Positions 25,812-26,809 of a stretch of DNA of 26,809 nt are shown piece after piece (position 1 is the stretch's first letter; each line of letters begins with the position of its first letter). Both the position numbers and the translations under genes were made by a program. The notes under the pieces are model-generated. The model saw only the letters and a list, made by a program, of their open reading frames with translations, was not told where the DNA came from and did not search any database. This DNA is from Bacteroidota bacterium (GTDB taxonomy: Bacteria > Bacteroidota > Ignavibacteria > Ignavibacteriales > Melioribacteraceae): contig JAEXUB010000053.1 of the NCBI GenBank assembly GCA_023453125.1, forward strand, positions 1-26,809. Reading direction: 5' to 3'.

Positions 25812-26809
25812 TTATTCTCCGGTATAAAGCTGAATTGGTCCGTCAAGCAGAACGCAAATGACTGTTACCTGCGGATCCTGAACTTCTTTTGGAACATCAA
25901 TATACAATAATCCGGGGGTTGAACTCCAATAGGCTTTCATCATAACCTTCGTATCCAATTTTGTACCGTTTCCCACAACCCACACCCGGTTTATCTTGTT
26001 TTTAATTCCTTTCAAGACAATAGGCCCTCTCGGTTCTGAATCAAGGAACAAATACAATTTGGTTCTGTCTTTTGAGAGAGTAGTGGGACCGTAGAAATGA
26101 TCCTTGGCAATACCGGCAACCGTGCCGTAAATTGCCTCCTGATGCTTTTTGGTCCATCTCCCTAATTCCTTTAATATGCTTACCTGTTCATCGGGAATAG
26201 TACCGTCTGCCTTAGGCCCGATATCAAGGAGTAGGTTTCCCCCCATTCCAATGCAGTCTGCAAATATTCTAATAACCTGATTTGCCGTTTTATAATTTTT
26301 ATCATTCCCCTGGTATCCCCAGCTGTCATTCATAGTCATGCAGAGTTCCCACCATTTGCCTTTGGGCTGAACAACCGGAACCCCCTGCTCGGGAGTATCA
26401 TAATCTCCGTAACCATTAATGCGGGAATTAACAATAAGCCCGGGAATCCATCCGTTAAGCATTTCCCTGGTCTCTTTTGCTTTCCACATTTCTGCAGAAT
26501 AATCCCAGTCCCCATCGAACCAGAAAAGATCGGGCTTGTAATTAAGCGATAATTCCTTTAGCTGCCCCCTCTGAAAATTGAGAAAATTATTCCACCGCAC
26601 AGAATCTTTCTGATATCTCTTTTCCTTGCCGGTAAAATGGGGATAATCATTATGCGACCAGTCAAGATGAGAGAAATAGAGTCCCAGTTTAAGATTCTGT
26701 TTACGGATTGCATCTGCAAATGGTTTAACAAGATCGCGCCCGGCGGGAGTTTGCTTTACAACATTCAAATCGTTTTGGGCCGTATTCCAGAGTGCTACTC
26801 CATCGTGAT
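25812..26809 (-). CDS. GH29 alpha-L-fucosidase, N-terminal part missing at the window edge
   Basis: The reading frame stays open through the right edge of the window. The residues before the first possible start (HDGVALWNTAQND) continue the GH29 pattern, so the gene begins outside. GH29 enzymes remove alpha-linked L-fucose from glycans by a retaining mechanism. The visible part covers the end of the catalytic barrel and a beta-sandwich C-terminus. FNVVKQTP-like LNVVKQTPAGRDLV, the nucleophile segment PDLFWFDGDWD (Asp after FWF), YGDYDTPEQG and DSWGYQG are all present, as is GNLLLDIGPKADGTIPDEQ. The signal peptide, if any, is not visible. No partner gene lies downstream, since a terminator follows. 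The fucosidase call is strong; exact linkage preference is unknown. Confidence 0.93.
   Translation of the reverse strand, partial: HDGVALWNTAQNDLNVVKQTPAGRDLVKPFADAIRKQNLKLGLYFSHLDWSHNDYPHFTGKEKRYQKDSVRWNNFLNFQRGQLKELSLNYKPDLFWFDGDWDYSAEMWKAKETREMLNGWIPGLIVNSRINGYGDYDTPEQGVPVVQPKGKWWELCMTMNDSWGYQGNDKNYKTANQVIRIFADCIGMGGNLLLDIGPKADGTIPDEQVSILKELGRWTKKHQEAIYGTVAGIAKDHFYGPTTLSKDRTKLYLFLDSEPRGPIVLKGIKNKINRVWVVGNGTKLDTKVMMKAYWSSTPGLLYIDVPKEVQDPQVTVICVLLDGPIQLYTGE

Noticed and set aside
1..26809. CRISPR arrays, tRNA or rRNA genes, insertion sequences, prophage or toxin-antitoxin genes
   Set aside because: Looked for on both strands; no repeats with spacers, no cloverleaf-like or rRNA segments, no transposase, integrase or toxin-like proteins were seen.

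Overview
The window is ordinary chromosomal DNA of moderate-to-low GC from a Gram-negative bacterium. It most resembles the Ignavibacteria / Bacteroidota-Chlorobiota (FCB) group. That placement is inferred from four things: a three-subunit, cytochrome b558-type succinate dehydrogenase whose SdhA N-terminus looks Bacteroidota-like; an Obg GTPase with a TKxD rather than NKxD G4 motif; a secreted PNGase F-like protein ending in a type IX secretion tail-like domain; and TonB/TolC/RND envelope systems. No species is assigned. I see no rRNA, tRNA, CRISPR array, insertion sequence or phage gene.

Left part, minus strand (1-6265). A btuB-type TonB receptor is preceded by a sigma70-like promoter and a cobalamin riboswitch and followed by a strong terminator. 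A second transcript, with its own extended -10 promoter, then carries a 572-residue acidic protein of unknown function, the ribosome-assembly GTPase Obg, a FecCD/BtuC-type permease and the start of a lipoprotein that looks like an M48 metallopeptidase. This splits the outer- and inner-membrane parts of a probable cobalamin or siderophore uptake route into two transcripts.

Centre, plus strand (6416-12030). A secreted PNGase F-like glycoamidase stands alone with its own terminator. Next comes the compact sdhCAB operon (succinate:menaquinone oxidoreductase), whose genes overlap by one base and end in a terminator. A convergent terminator serves the next, minus-strand unit.

Minus strand 12027-23946. 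In order along the window: a lipoprotein plus coiled-coil membrane protein pair of unknown function; cstA with an upstream APC amino-acid permease, probably one carbon/nitrogen scavenging transcript; mntP (manganese export); a tripartite RND efflux operon (adaptor, pump, TolC-like channel) that may read through into mntP; and a small one-helix membrane protein with its own terminator.

Right end. A macrodomain (ADP-ribose/O-acetyl-ADP-ribose hydrolase) gene on the plus strand overlaps, tail to tail, an EamA-family transporter. A GH29 alpha-L-fucosidase, cut by the window edge, closes the region. Most of this is core metabolism and transport. I do not see a clearly new multi-gene system. The best leads are the PNGase F-like protein with an altered active site and long C-terminal extension, the acidic protein transcribed with obg, and the lipoprotein/coiled-coil pair.
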